Source: Taxillus chinensis
Lineage: Eukaryota > Streptophyta > Magnoliopsida > Santalales > Loranthaceae
Assembly: GCA_023512835.1 (NCBI GenBank)
Contig: CM042087.1
Location: 8,038,550-8,102,549, forward strand
Length of the DNA stretch: 64,000 bases
Direction of reading: 5' to 3'
A program made the translations under genes and the position numbers. This document shows, piece by piece, positions 55,313-64,000 of the stretch (position 1 is its first letter; each line of letters opens with the position of its first letter). Below the pieces are notes generated by a model, which made no database searches, was not told the DNA's origin, and saw only the letters and a program-made list of their open reading frames with translations.

Positions 55313-57291
55313 TGTCACGCCCCAATCTCCTTCCACTTGGAAATGAGTAGTGACTGCCCATGCCCGCACCCGAAGGGACAAGGGGTTGGTGCAAGCACTT
55401 TAAAAGGACTTCTGGCACGGGTGCTGTCCCAAACCTGCACAACCAGGCTAACATGCCAAGGTGCATGCTCCTGCTCCCAAACCATGCACACAAACACAAA
55501 TTGAATAACAACATCTCATTTTATTTCATTTCAAAGACTAAATGTTTATTACAACCCAGTCGGGGAAAAACCCCTATGAAGCGAGGTGTACTGTTACAAA
55601 TAAAACCAAACCAAATTCCAGAACATAAAACCACGAGCACGACAAAGGAAATAACATAAAACTCCCAGCCTCAGGGATCTAGCTCCTCAGCCTTCACCTA
55701 CAGCCTGCTAAACCCTGCAAAAGGACAGTTTATAGGAGGGGTGAGCAAACCATACCTCGTTAGGGATCCGGTCTCCCCAGACCCGTCCCGCTCTACAACA
55801 TGCATGATATGTGTATGCTTGTGCTCGTGTCGTGCCTAAGGCTAAAGCGGCAAACATCGCCCAGGAAACACTCTTTGCCTGAGCCCGCACCGAAGGGCGA
55901 GAGGACACCCCGCCACCATGGCGACATGACATACCACATCCAGGCGAATGTTGCATGGACACCAATGCAACATTTTCCACCCGAGTCGGATATGGTCAAC
56001 CACCTCCTCGGGCGCCATACCTACCCTCAGGAATGGGTGTAGACTTAGCCCACCGTCGTGAGTGCTACACCGAGACTCAGGACCACGTCCTGGCCAAAAC
56101 TCAAGGGGTCCAGCTATTGTGCCTGGCCCATATCTCGGCTCGATTTCAAATAGACCAGCGAACGAAGATAAGCATTACATCTCAACATGTAAACTCGGAC
56201 AACATTTACACTTTATTTCGGAGGGACCAACATGGTCGATACAAGCCACACACATCAGCCTCACAGGCTTTTTATTAAATACAAATCAAACACAGGACAC
56301 ACCAGCGGACAAGGGTATATCATCGGACACCCATATACAAGGTCTCACATGCATTATATTGAATACATGGCATGCAGGCCTCACAGGCATTTTATCAAAT
56401 ACATAGTGTGCAGGCTTCACAGACATTTCATCAAACACATGGGGGGCATAAACAAACCCAGAAAATCCTCAGGCCAAATTCAACATCAGAATCAACAGAA
56501 CATGCCACTGAAGGCCAACATCCATATAGGAGATCACACCTATATGGATTTACACATATATATATATATAGGCGAATATCCTAGAACAGAGGAGAGTTAG
56601 GAAGAACATGAATCCCTACCTCAGACTTTTGTCCTAACCTCTACGCTAGACACCTTCCAACGACGCGAACTACCACGGCAACTGCCCGGAGATCCTCTCT
56701 CTCTCTCTCTCTCTCTCTCTGGCGGAAATGCAAAGAAAGGAGAACACAAGAACCCTAAACTCAAACTCAAGCCCTCATTATATAGACACTACCTACATCA
56801 AAACGATGTAGTTTTGATTAAGTAAATCCCAGGATCAAAACGACGTAGTTTTGATCACACAAGTTAACACCTTTCTGCACCCATATAGGCCAAAATACTC
56901 AGAATTTCAACATGGTCCTTTGGAGGAAGATCATTAGAATGTCAAAACCAAGGGAACCATGCAAAAATATGGCTGCACGCCAATTTGAATGTGAATTCCC
57001 CAATTCACGTGCAACTCCAAATGCACTCCAAATGCGCTCAAACTTCACCCCTAGCCTCCTTGCATCATGTAGAAGACAACCACACTTGCACGTGAAATGG
57101 ACCCATTTCACGTGCACCTCACATACACATCCGTTTGGCCTGAAACTTCTGTGGTAGATAGAGGACATCATTCTAAGCATCTTTCCTTTTGCATGTGAAT
57201 TCATTTGAGCCCATTCACTAGGTCAAAATCTAGAAAAAAAACCCTACTCAGAAGGCAAAACTGTGACTAACTCAAGGTATGGGTCCTTACA
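55313..57291 (-). repeat. LTR of a second Del/Tekay-like element (minus strand)
   Basis: On the minus strand it begins TGTAAGGACCC (57291) and ends GGGGCGTGACA (55313). Next to it at 57292 lies a purine tract on the minus strand, so it is a 3' LTR. It has twin palindromic boxes at 56797-56818 and 56834-56855, a TATA-like ATATAATGAGG downstream on the minus strand (about 56776-56783), a CT/GA microsatellite (56694-56720) and a G-box inverted repeat (57088-57115). Confidence 0.85.
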
Positions 57292-57538
57292 TCCTCCCCC
57301 CCTTAAGACTTTTCGTCCTCGAAAAGAAAAGGTGGAATGAAAGAAAACAATCACAACCAATGCATAGGCCTCTAACACCTTCTAACACAAATTAATACAC
57401 AACAAATCACAAATATATACCAACTAGACTCTTGCTTGGTCACTAAGTTGTTAAGCCAGAAATCTCAGCAACACAAATATATCGATCTGTGAGATCACTT
57501 CTCCATAGAGTGATAGATCTGCCTCTAGTGAGAATACA
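57292..57538 (-). other. PPT and short internal 3' end, then Copia leader remnant
   Basis: Minus strand reads TTCGAGGACGAAAAGTCTTA followed by a G-rich tract, the typical 3' end of Del-like elements. Somewhere near 57440-57480 it changes into Copia leader sequence; the exact border is not visible. No coding. Confidence 0.6.
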
Positions 57539-59119
57539 GCTCTGATACTAATTGATATTTCCAAGTTCCAAAAGTTATCATCTTGGTATGTGTGTGTGTG
57601 TGTGTATACAGAGAGGGGGGTGAATCTATATACTTTAAAACTATTCCTTTAGTTTTAAAGAGTAGGATACTTTAGAGGTATTCCAACAGGTGTGGTTCTT
57701 GTTTTGCTGGTATTTTAGTGTCTCATGCAAGATCGACTAAACAGTAGGTATGTATGAAAAGTAAAAGACAAAGACACACGGTTTACGTGGTTCGATCAAT
57801 GTGATCTACTCCACGGTGGTGAGGGTGTACCTACACCGTGTCTAATCCACTATCTTCTTTCAATACAGTAGGGTTTAGCCCTTGTTACAATAGAATCAAC
57901 TCTCTTTTCTTTTAAATGTAAATGCAGAAACAGTATTACTCCAGAGCTCACTCACTGTGAAGAAATATCTGAAGCAATCTACTCCTGCGTATTCAGCCGC
58001 TTGCTATGCTCGACCTTCAACCACTCCTTTTGCGAAACTCATGATCTATTCTTTGAATGTATGAGGAAGAAAAATAGATTAACTCACTGTTATCTCTTTT
58101 TCAATCTTTCTCTCTCTCTCTGTATCTCGTATGAACTACTCTGTGTCACCTTTTTATCCCTACAGATACGTTTCTTGTCCGCTGAAAATATTATGGATGC
58201 TCGCCTTCTTTAAATCAGGCACATTCCTTGCTTTTATAGGCCGGCCAAAGTCAGAAACCCTTCTGCTAGGGTTAAGCATGTTTCTTCCTTCGATCTTCAC
58301 GGTTGAAACATGTTTAACCACCCTCGGATGACATCCACATGTTTTTCAGTACTTAGCATACTTAAAACCATTGCCTGGGTAATGACTTACTTAAACGATG
58401 AACTATAGTGCATATTGCTCCTTCGCAGCATGCTCTGTTCCTTTGACTAGCCACCGGCTCGAAGATATTGCTTGTAACACTTCTACAGATATTGCTCGTA
58501 ACACTTCTTCATCTTTGACTCTCGGAGTCAGAGTCTTTGAACCAAGGGCATTGATCTTCCTTTTGCTCTCTGGCTTCGAAGCTAGGTCAGAATCGGTGCT
58601 TAACTGACATCTCATTCTACGAGCCATTGAGCTCTACGAGTCTTCGAGTTAATGACAGCTACATTCTGCCTTGGCTGATTAACTATTAATGGGTCTCCGC
58701 AACAGGTCCTTCAATTTACGACCCTGTGAGCTTTGACTCTATGACCCTGCATGTTGTAACTCTACGAGTCTTTGGTTCGAGTCTGCGAGACATGGCTTTT
58801 CACCTATATGCACCTTGGGTCTGTGAAACTACGACCCTTCGACCCTGTACCCCTTTGAGGCTTTGACCCTATGCATCTTCAAGGGTGCTTCAAGCCCCCA
58901 TGGTCTGATGGTCTACGACCTTCGACCTTCGACCTTCAACCTTTGACCTTCGACCTTCGACCTTCGCCTGGTCTATGACCTTCGAGTTAGGATGTACATA
59001 GGCAGACTCCCTCTACGAGCTCACTCTAAGAGATCACTCTACGAAGTTATCCAACCAAGTATCTGGAAAATAGAATCAACAAGTACCTGGAATCTCAGTA
59101 GGTGAACTACCACTCTTCA
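57539..59119 (-). repeat. Probable Copia LTR with PBS (minus strand)
   Basis: Minus strand TAGTATCAGAGC (57539-57550) is a tRNA-Met PBS with one change, two bases from TATCA at 57553. The LTR would run from TGAAGAGTGG (59119) to GGAAATATCA (57553). It contains the CACCCCCCTC block, a (GT)n run (57590-57606) and ACGGTTTACGTGGTTCG, common in plant Copia LTRs. At 58918-58985 there is a CTTCGAC-rich array. The right border is the less certain one. Confidence 0.55.
58915..58990. repeat. GACCTTCGACCTTC short array
   Basis: About nine 7-bp units (CTTCGAC/CTTTGAC). Similar to the arrays in Tat-type LTRs, but in an unrelated LTR. Confidence 0.8.
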
Positions 59120-59123
59120 CCTT

Positions 59124-59294
59124 TGTAATGTCCCACATCGGCTGGGGAGGAGAACGAAGCAGGCTACTTAGGTGGCTGTGGAAACCTCTCCTAGCACGAG
59201 ACCTTTTGGGGGCAGAGGGCCTACCAAAAACAAAACCATGCGGGCGAGGCCCAAAGCGGACAATATCAGGCTACGGGTGGGCTGGGCTGTTACA
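59124..59294 (+). mobile_element. TRIM-type LTR in front of a Del-like internal region
   Basis: 171 bp starting TGTAATGTCCCACATCGG and ending GGGCTGTTACA, with PBS TGGTATCAGAGC at 59297-59308. CCCACATCGG (59132-59141) and AAAGCGGACAATAT (59253-59266) are shared with the TRIM at 14456. It does not resemble the 2-kb LTRs of S or R, although the sequence after the PBS is Del-like. Confidence 0.75.
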
Positions 59295-59308
59295 TATGGT
59301 ATCAGAGC

Positions 59309-59758
59309 CCAAGTTCATGGTCTAGTGGACTTAGGATAGTGGGGAGGGATAATTGCTTCTTAGACCCTCAGGAGGCAGTATAGGACACGCCTGATCACCG
59401 TGGTTCTATCTGGTTTTCTGGGGTATACTCAGGAGTAGTTAGACCAAGGAGTAGGACATTTGCATTTGAGTTGGGGTGCATACATGCATTGGCATTTGGG
59501 CACTAGTTTAAATTCAATATAAATGTTATGAATGCTGAATTGAGATGTGAATGTTGTGATGCTGAGAATCTTGAATTGTGAGACTGTGAAATTGTTACTG
59601 TGTGTGACTATGAGACTCGTGGTGTACTTGTTGAAATTCTGAGTACTTATTATGTATGCCTGCATAGGAAATGTTGCTTGAGTACCTCATAACCCATAGG
59701 GATGAGGGTGTATAGCACCTGAGAGATGCTAACTCTAGTCTTGTTTAATATGTAGACT
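59309..59758 (+). other. Leader of element T (Del/Tekay-like)
   Basis: Homologous to the leader of S from about 59320 (GGTCTAGTGGACTTAGGATA). CCCAAGTTCAT after the PBS is not in S and may derive from the TRIM. No gene. Confidence 0.7.
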
Positions 59759-61619
59759 ATGCCTCCTAAGAGAGCAACCTGAGCTACTCCAGCTGTAGAA
59801 GATGAATCTTCTGCACGTGCTGGACAGGAGAGAGAACAACGAGTAGAGGACAGTGATCCCTTGGAGTGGATCATGGCCCAAGTCCGGGCCTTAAGTGAGA
59901 ACGTACAGGGAATGCATGAGGATCTTAGGGGGGAGATCCTAAATGAGGTACGTCAGGAGATGATGGAACGACAGGCAGTGCCACCCTCTCCACCCCGTGA
60001 GGCAGGACCTTCGCGTAGGCAGGAAGTGCCGGTGAGGTGGGAAGAGGGAGATGTGGTGACACGGTTCCGAAAGGAACACCCATTAAGGTTCAAGGGAGGA
60101 GCTGAACCTTTAGCAGTAGAGCATCATTGGCTGCGACAGATCGAGTATATATTCTCCTTCCTCCGACCCCAGGAGGAAGACAAGGTGAGGTTGGCAGTCC
60201 GACAGTTGGAGGAGGAAGCTTTGGAATGGTGGCTTAGCGTTTCAGGAAGCCGGGACATGGAGGCCATGTCCTAGAATGAGTACCTCCAGTTGTTCCATGA
60301 GGAGTTCTTCCCCGAGTCGCTGTGGTGGTAGAAACGGGAGGAGTTCAGCAGTCTTAAGCAGGGATCGCGTATGCTGGCAGAGTATGAACGAGATTTTAGA
60401 GGGCTGAGTCGGTTTGCTCCAGAAGCAATCTCAAGGGAGGACCTGAAGGCCCATAAGTTTACCATGGGACTCAGACCTGCCCTGAAGCATAGGGTAGAGA
60501 TGCCGCGATTGAAGACTTATGCTGAAGTCGTAGATACAGCAAAGATTGTGGAGAGAGGATTAGAAGAGGGTAGACAGGCTCATCAGGAGCGGCTGGGACA
60601 GAGTACGCGTGACAAGCAAGGGGAAACCAAGAGACAGAGGGTTGAGCCTGGGAGTGGGACTCTTCCCAAGGACAGGGGCCAAGCTTTAATGGCTCCACCC
60701 AAATCCCGTTATTTTGGAGGACAGGGAGGCTCAGCTGGGAGTTTCCCAAGCGGGTGTACCTGTTGTGGCCAGTCAGGGCACGTCAAACGTGAGTGCCCCA
60801 AGCAGCACCTGAAGTGTCACAGCTGTGGGAAAACAGAACACATCAGTACGGTGTGTTTCAGTAGAGGAAACAGCCGGGGAGCTGGGAGTTTAACACAAGG
60901 AGGCAAGGGTGAGACCCAATTTCAAACCCCAGCTCCGAGGCCAGCACGTTCTTGGCAGGCCAGTCAGGCTGGTTCTAGTTATACTAGACCACAGGGGGAG
61001 AGGCAACCACAAGGAGGTTCGGAGGGGCGTTCAAGTGGACTCCAGGTAGGGACTAAAGGAAAGGTTGTAGAGGCAAGCGGTGGGGCAAGCCAAGGCAGAG
61101 TGTTTGCACTCACCTCAGCACCAGCTGAGAGGGAGGACTTACCATCACACTCTGAGGAAGGTGGGGCTGGACCTTCGGTAGTTCGAGGTACTATTTTAAT
61201 ATCTCGCACTGTTGTTGCTGTACTGTTTGATACTGGAGCTTCGTGCTCCCTGATTGCAGAGTCCTTGGTTAAGAGCCTTGGACTTGATTGTGTGAGGGCT
61301 GATCGACCTCTGAGGGTCGAGTCACCAATGGGAGGTGTGGAGTCAATTTACCAAGTATGTCGTGAGTGTGTGCTCACGATAGGAGATGTTGAACTCTCAT
61401 TTGATTTGTACATGATGCCCCTGAGAACTTTTAGTTTGATTCTGGGGATGGACTGGTTGATGGCCTTTCAGGCTAAGATTGATTGTTATAGACGATGAGT
61501 GTCGTTTATTTCACCCACAGGATCTTCTTGTACCCTAGTGGGTGAATGGGATAAGAATGCTAGGAGAGCTGGACCGACAAGGGAGCTATGGGGTAATATT
61601 ACCCATAGACTTGCCACTC
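59759..61619 (+). pseudogene. gag-pro: Element T gag-protease
   Basis: A single frame from MPPKRAT to the truncation, interrupted only by TGA at 59780-59782, TAG at 60272-60274, TAG at 60329-60331 and TGA at 61496-61498. It contains AQVRALSENVQGMHEDL, LRPQEEDKVRLAVRQLEEE, a first knuckle CTCCGQSGHVKREC, a second knuckle CHSCGKTEHISTVC, and protease AVLFDTGASCSLI with LILGMDWLMAF. Close to S in sequence, better preserved. Similarity to S stops at 61619 (HRLATL), before RT; unrelated sequence follows. Confidence 0.9.
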
Positions 61620-62115
61620 TCTCACCGCACTTTGTTACTACGGACACGGTCTACTTTTCATCCGGATACTCTTCACTCGACTATCGTTGATTCCGGATGA
61701 TTGTCGGTTTATTCCTCTGGACTCCTAACACTGTCAAATTGCGATAATCCATGTCTTCTTTTATATCGCGTGCTTTTGAGGAGGAATCATGATGATTCAT
61801 TAAATGCATATCTCGGGATGCACCCACTTCTCCGGAAGGCGAACAGCTGTTACCCTTATTTGGTCATGCCGCTTCCACGTCATCTTTTAATTCGGAGGCG
61901 CATCGATATCAAGACTAATGACATCAGCCTGTTAAGCGGTTCACTGTTTCACTCGCCAAATTCCTAGACCCGCTGACATTTACGGACTCGGTCTTATATA
62001 TTCTGGTCATTCCTGCGAAGCACGAGCGTTACCCGTTTCAAATCCCTAAACCTCTCGTTGCTCTTTCAATCCCCAAGACCTCACCTTTCCTCTCGCCCTT
62101 CAACTTTCATCTACA
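61620..62115 (+). other. Upstream region of the 62116 ORF
   Basis: No match to the elements in this window. A TATA-like TTATATATT (about 61994-62002) lies about 115 bp before the ATG, followed by a pyrimidine-rich stretch like a plant 5' leader. It may be a promoter or part of an unrecognised element; I see no LTR end. Confidence 0.4.
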
Positions 62116-63975
62116 ATGGCACCCAGAACCTCTCTTTCCGGCGTTAATCCCGGCCATCTGGTTGATTGGAGCGCTGTCTCCAACCCTCCAGACTGGTTTT
62201 CTGATATTCGCCCTCTTCTAGAAGCCTCTAACCTACTCGACCTGATCTCCAATCCCATCGATCTGCTTATAGACGACATTCTCGAGTTTTACCAACGGAT
62301 TCGCTGTACCACCGACTCCATCATCTCCTATGTTCGCGGTGAATCCATCCTCATTACCCCCGCCGTTCTCCGCGCTGCTCTCCATCTACCCCCAGGTGAA
62401 CCACAACGCCCCGATGCCGATCCCATGGCAGCTTCAATGGGTTGCACCTACAAAGGCAAGGAATACAAGGTGAAGTCCTTCCAAGGTCGCTATCATTGTA
62501 TGGCGACCATCTTGAGTCGATGTTTACTGGCTCGCACATCCGCCCTGGACTCCGTTCCGTACGACCTTCTTCTGGCCATGTACGGCGTTTTCGAAGGTCT
62601 TCCAATGGACTGGGGGACATTTTTGTTCCGACTGCTGCAGACTGGACCGAAGAACCGTTCTTTCGGGCGCATACTCAGCATTGTCTTCCGGCATCTTCAT
62701 CCGGACCGTTTCGCCCGCTCTGATGTTGTTTCATTCCCTCCGGCTTATTACCTTCGCTATCTTACGCCTGATGGGAATATGATAGCCCGTCGTCCCTCTG
62801 CAACTCTTCGCCCCCTCCCTGCCGCGGAACAACAAGGCAGTTCTGTTGGTGACCCCTCTGCCAGCCATGCCCCAGAGGTCTGCTCTGCTCACCGGTCCTC
62901 CCGGATTCGGTCCGTTGCTGCACCCTCCGTTTCTCGGGCTTCCCAGCACGGCGTCCGTTCCGACCCTTCCGAGGTTGCGGGGCCCTCTCAGCGCAGCGTC
63001 CCTAAAGCTGTTTCCTCAGGCCCTTCTGCTGCGGATGTCCCCACTCCCTCCACTTCCGCCATTGCTGCCACGGTTGATACCGCTATTGTTGCCGTCACTG
63101 CTGATGTCCCAGCATCTACTCCGGAAGCTCCTTCGCCTCCCCTACCTCAACCCCGAGATTATCTTGACCATCTCTCCGCCGACACCTTAACGGACCTATG
63201 GCTCCATTTCAGCCTTGCCCACACTGCCTCCATTCCTGACACCGATCTCCGGGTGTTTTACACGCGCCATACCCAATCCCCGGAGACCATGATCATCTGG
63301 AACTTGGATCACGGCTTTCTTACACTGGCCTCCATTCCAGATGTGTCGTTCCCTACCCCCTCCAGCCCGGTCCATGCCGCACGGAGTCCTTCCCCTGCTA
63401 AGGCTGGCCCCTCTTCTCCTGCTGCCACGATTCCCGTGGTTGACCTATCTGGTCAAAGCAGGTCAGCTACTCCGGATGCCTCTGATGCTCTAGATGCCCC
63501 TTCTACTGCTGCTGCTGATACTCCTGCGGACTCCTCTGCCCAACGCACTCCTGCTCCTGTTCATGCGGGGGAGTCCTCCAAAGCTCCGGAGTTAGTCCTT
63601 GGGCGTGCTTCTTTTGGCACGGTCCACTCTGACGTTGTGCTCTCCGCCCAGCTGGACCGACACGCTCAAGCTCATAGCGCCCAAATATCCGCCATCGCCG
63701 CCAAGGTTGATGCACTTGGCGCCTAACTCCTCTCCGCTCTCACTAATTCCTCCACTTCAATGGAACAGAAGATGGATCTCGTCGCCTCGTCCGTCCATTC
63801 CTTGTCTACCTCCTTTGCGGACCTGGTGCACACGATGGCTCGCCCTCCCATTGCTTCCCGGCGATCTGCCAAACCGAGGGAGAGAGTGTCATCTGATCCT
63901 TCTGCTCCTCCTGCACCACAACCATCCACTCGTGCTGAGAAGCGGCTTGCCTCTTCATTGCTTCAGGGAGTTTAA
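62116..63975 (+). pseudogene. Transposon-associated ORF resembling the plant 'Transposase_32' type; one internal stop
   Basis: The ATG context is ACAATGGC. The frame is open for 536 codons to a TAA at 63724-63726 and then, in the same frame, for 83 more codons to TAA at 63973-63975. Residues 1-235 form a helical domain with DDILEFYQRI, YVRGESILITPAVLRAAL and LPPGEPQ, resembling the 'putative plant transposon protein' family by general pattern only. Residues 235-345 are Ser/Ala/Pro-rich. A second ordered block (about 350-420) includes YLDHLSADTLTDLWLHF. A further low-complexity segment leads to a heptad-like C-terminus (AQLDRHAQAHSAQISAIAA) running across the stop. Codons are C-rich, unlike the decayed neighbours. 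No enzymatic motif seen; function unknown. A nonsense CAA-to-TAA change is the simplest explanation for the break. Confidence 0.6.
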
Positions 63976-64000
63976 ATTACCAAACGTAGCCGCTTCTCTC

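Overview
The window is repeat-dense plant DNA, almost certainly nuclear heterochromatin. Plant-specific retrotransposon lineages support this: a Tat/Ogre-type Ty3/gypsy element with an extra ORF before gag and a second RNase H domain, Del/Tekay-like and Reina-like chromoviruses, Copia fragments and a TRIM. I see no host gene, rRNA, tRNA or CRISPR array. The species cannot be named from this sequence.

Left part (1-10384): element A, a non-autonomous relative of the Tat/Ogre element. It has a 5' LTR cut by the window edge, a primer-binding site, a solo LTR inserted in its leader (2719-4337, TSD ATAGT/ATAAT), a decayed gag, a tandem array where pol should be, and a truncated 3' LTR. Both A LTRs carry a 51-bp minisatellite.

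Centre (10385-50108): nested insertions. A minus-strand Copia element (10385-11830 and 49759-50108) was split by element C (11831-49758, minus strand, TSD CACTC/CAGTC). Without its own insertions, C is about 17.2 kb. It reads LTR, PBS, leader, ORF1, gag-protease, G-patch, a probable intron, RT-RNase H, a second RNase H, integrase, a 3' UTR array, PPT and LTR. Four insertions sit inside C: a TRIM (14456-14943, TSD GTTGG), a Del-like non-autonomous element R with tandemly multiplied LTR pieces (15363-26984, TSD GAAAA), a solo LTR (32861-35980, TSD TTCGT), and a Reina-like chromovirus D (41063-46573, CTGG on both sides).

Right part (50109-64000): a truncated Del-like element S (LTR, gag, protease, half of RT), a minus-strand LTR of the same family (55313-57291), a probable Copia LTR (57553-59119), a TRIM-type LTR joined to a Del-like gag-protease (59124-61619), and an almost open 619-codon reading frame (62116-63975) that resembles plant transposon-associated proteins.

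Every polyprotein carries stops or frameshifts, so nothing here looks autonomous. The most interesting signals are: a probable intron in C that keeps the reading frame; one LTR position filled by unrelated minisatellites in different copies; paired palindromic boxes at constant spacing upstream of the TATA box in Del-like LTRs; a G-box inverted repeat with matched changes in both arms; a 36-bp perfect palindrome next to a polypurine tract; a TRIM/Del chimera joined near the PBS; and a 1.67-kb LTR-derived tandem repeat.
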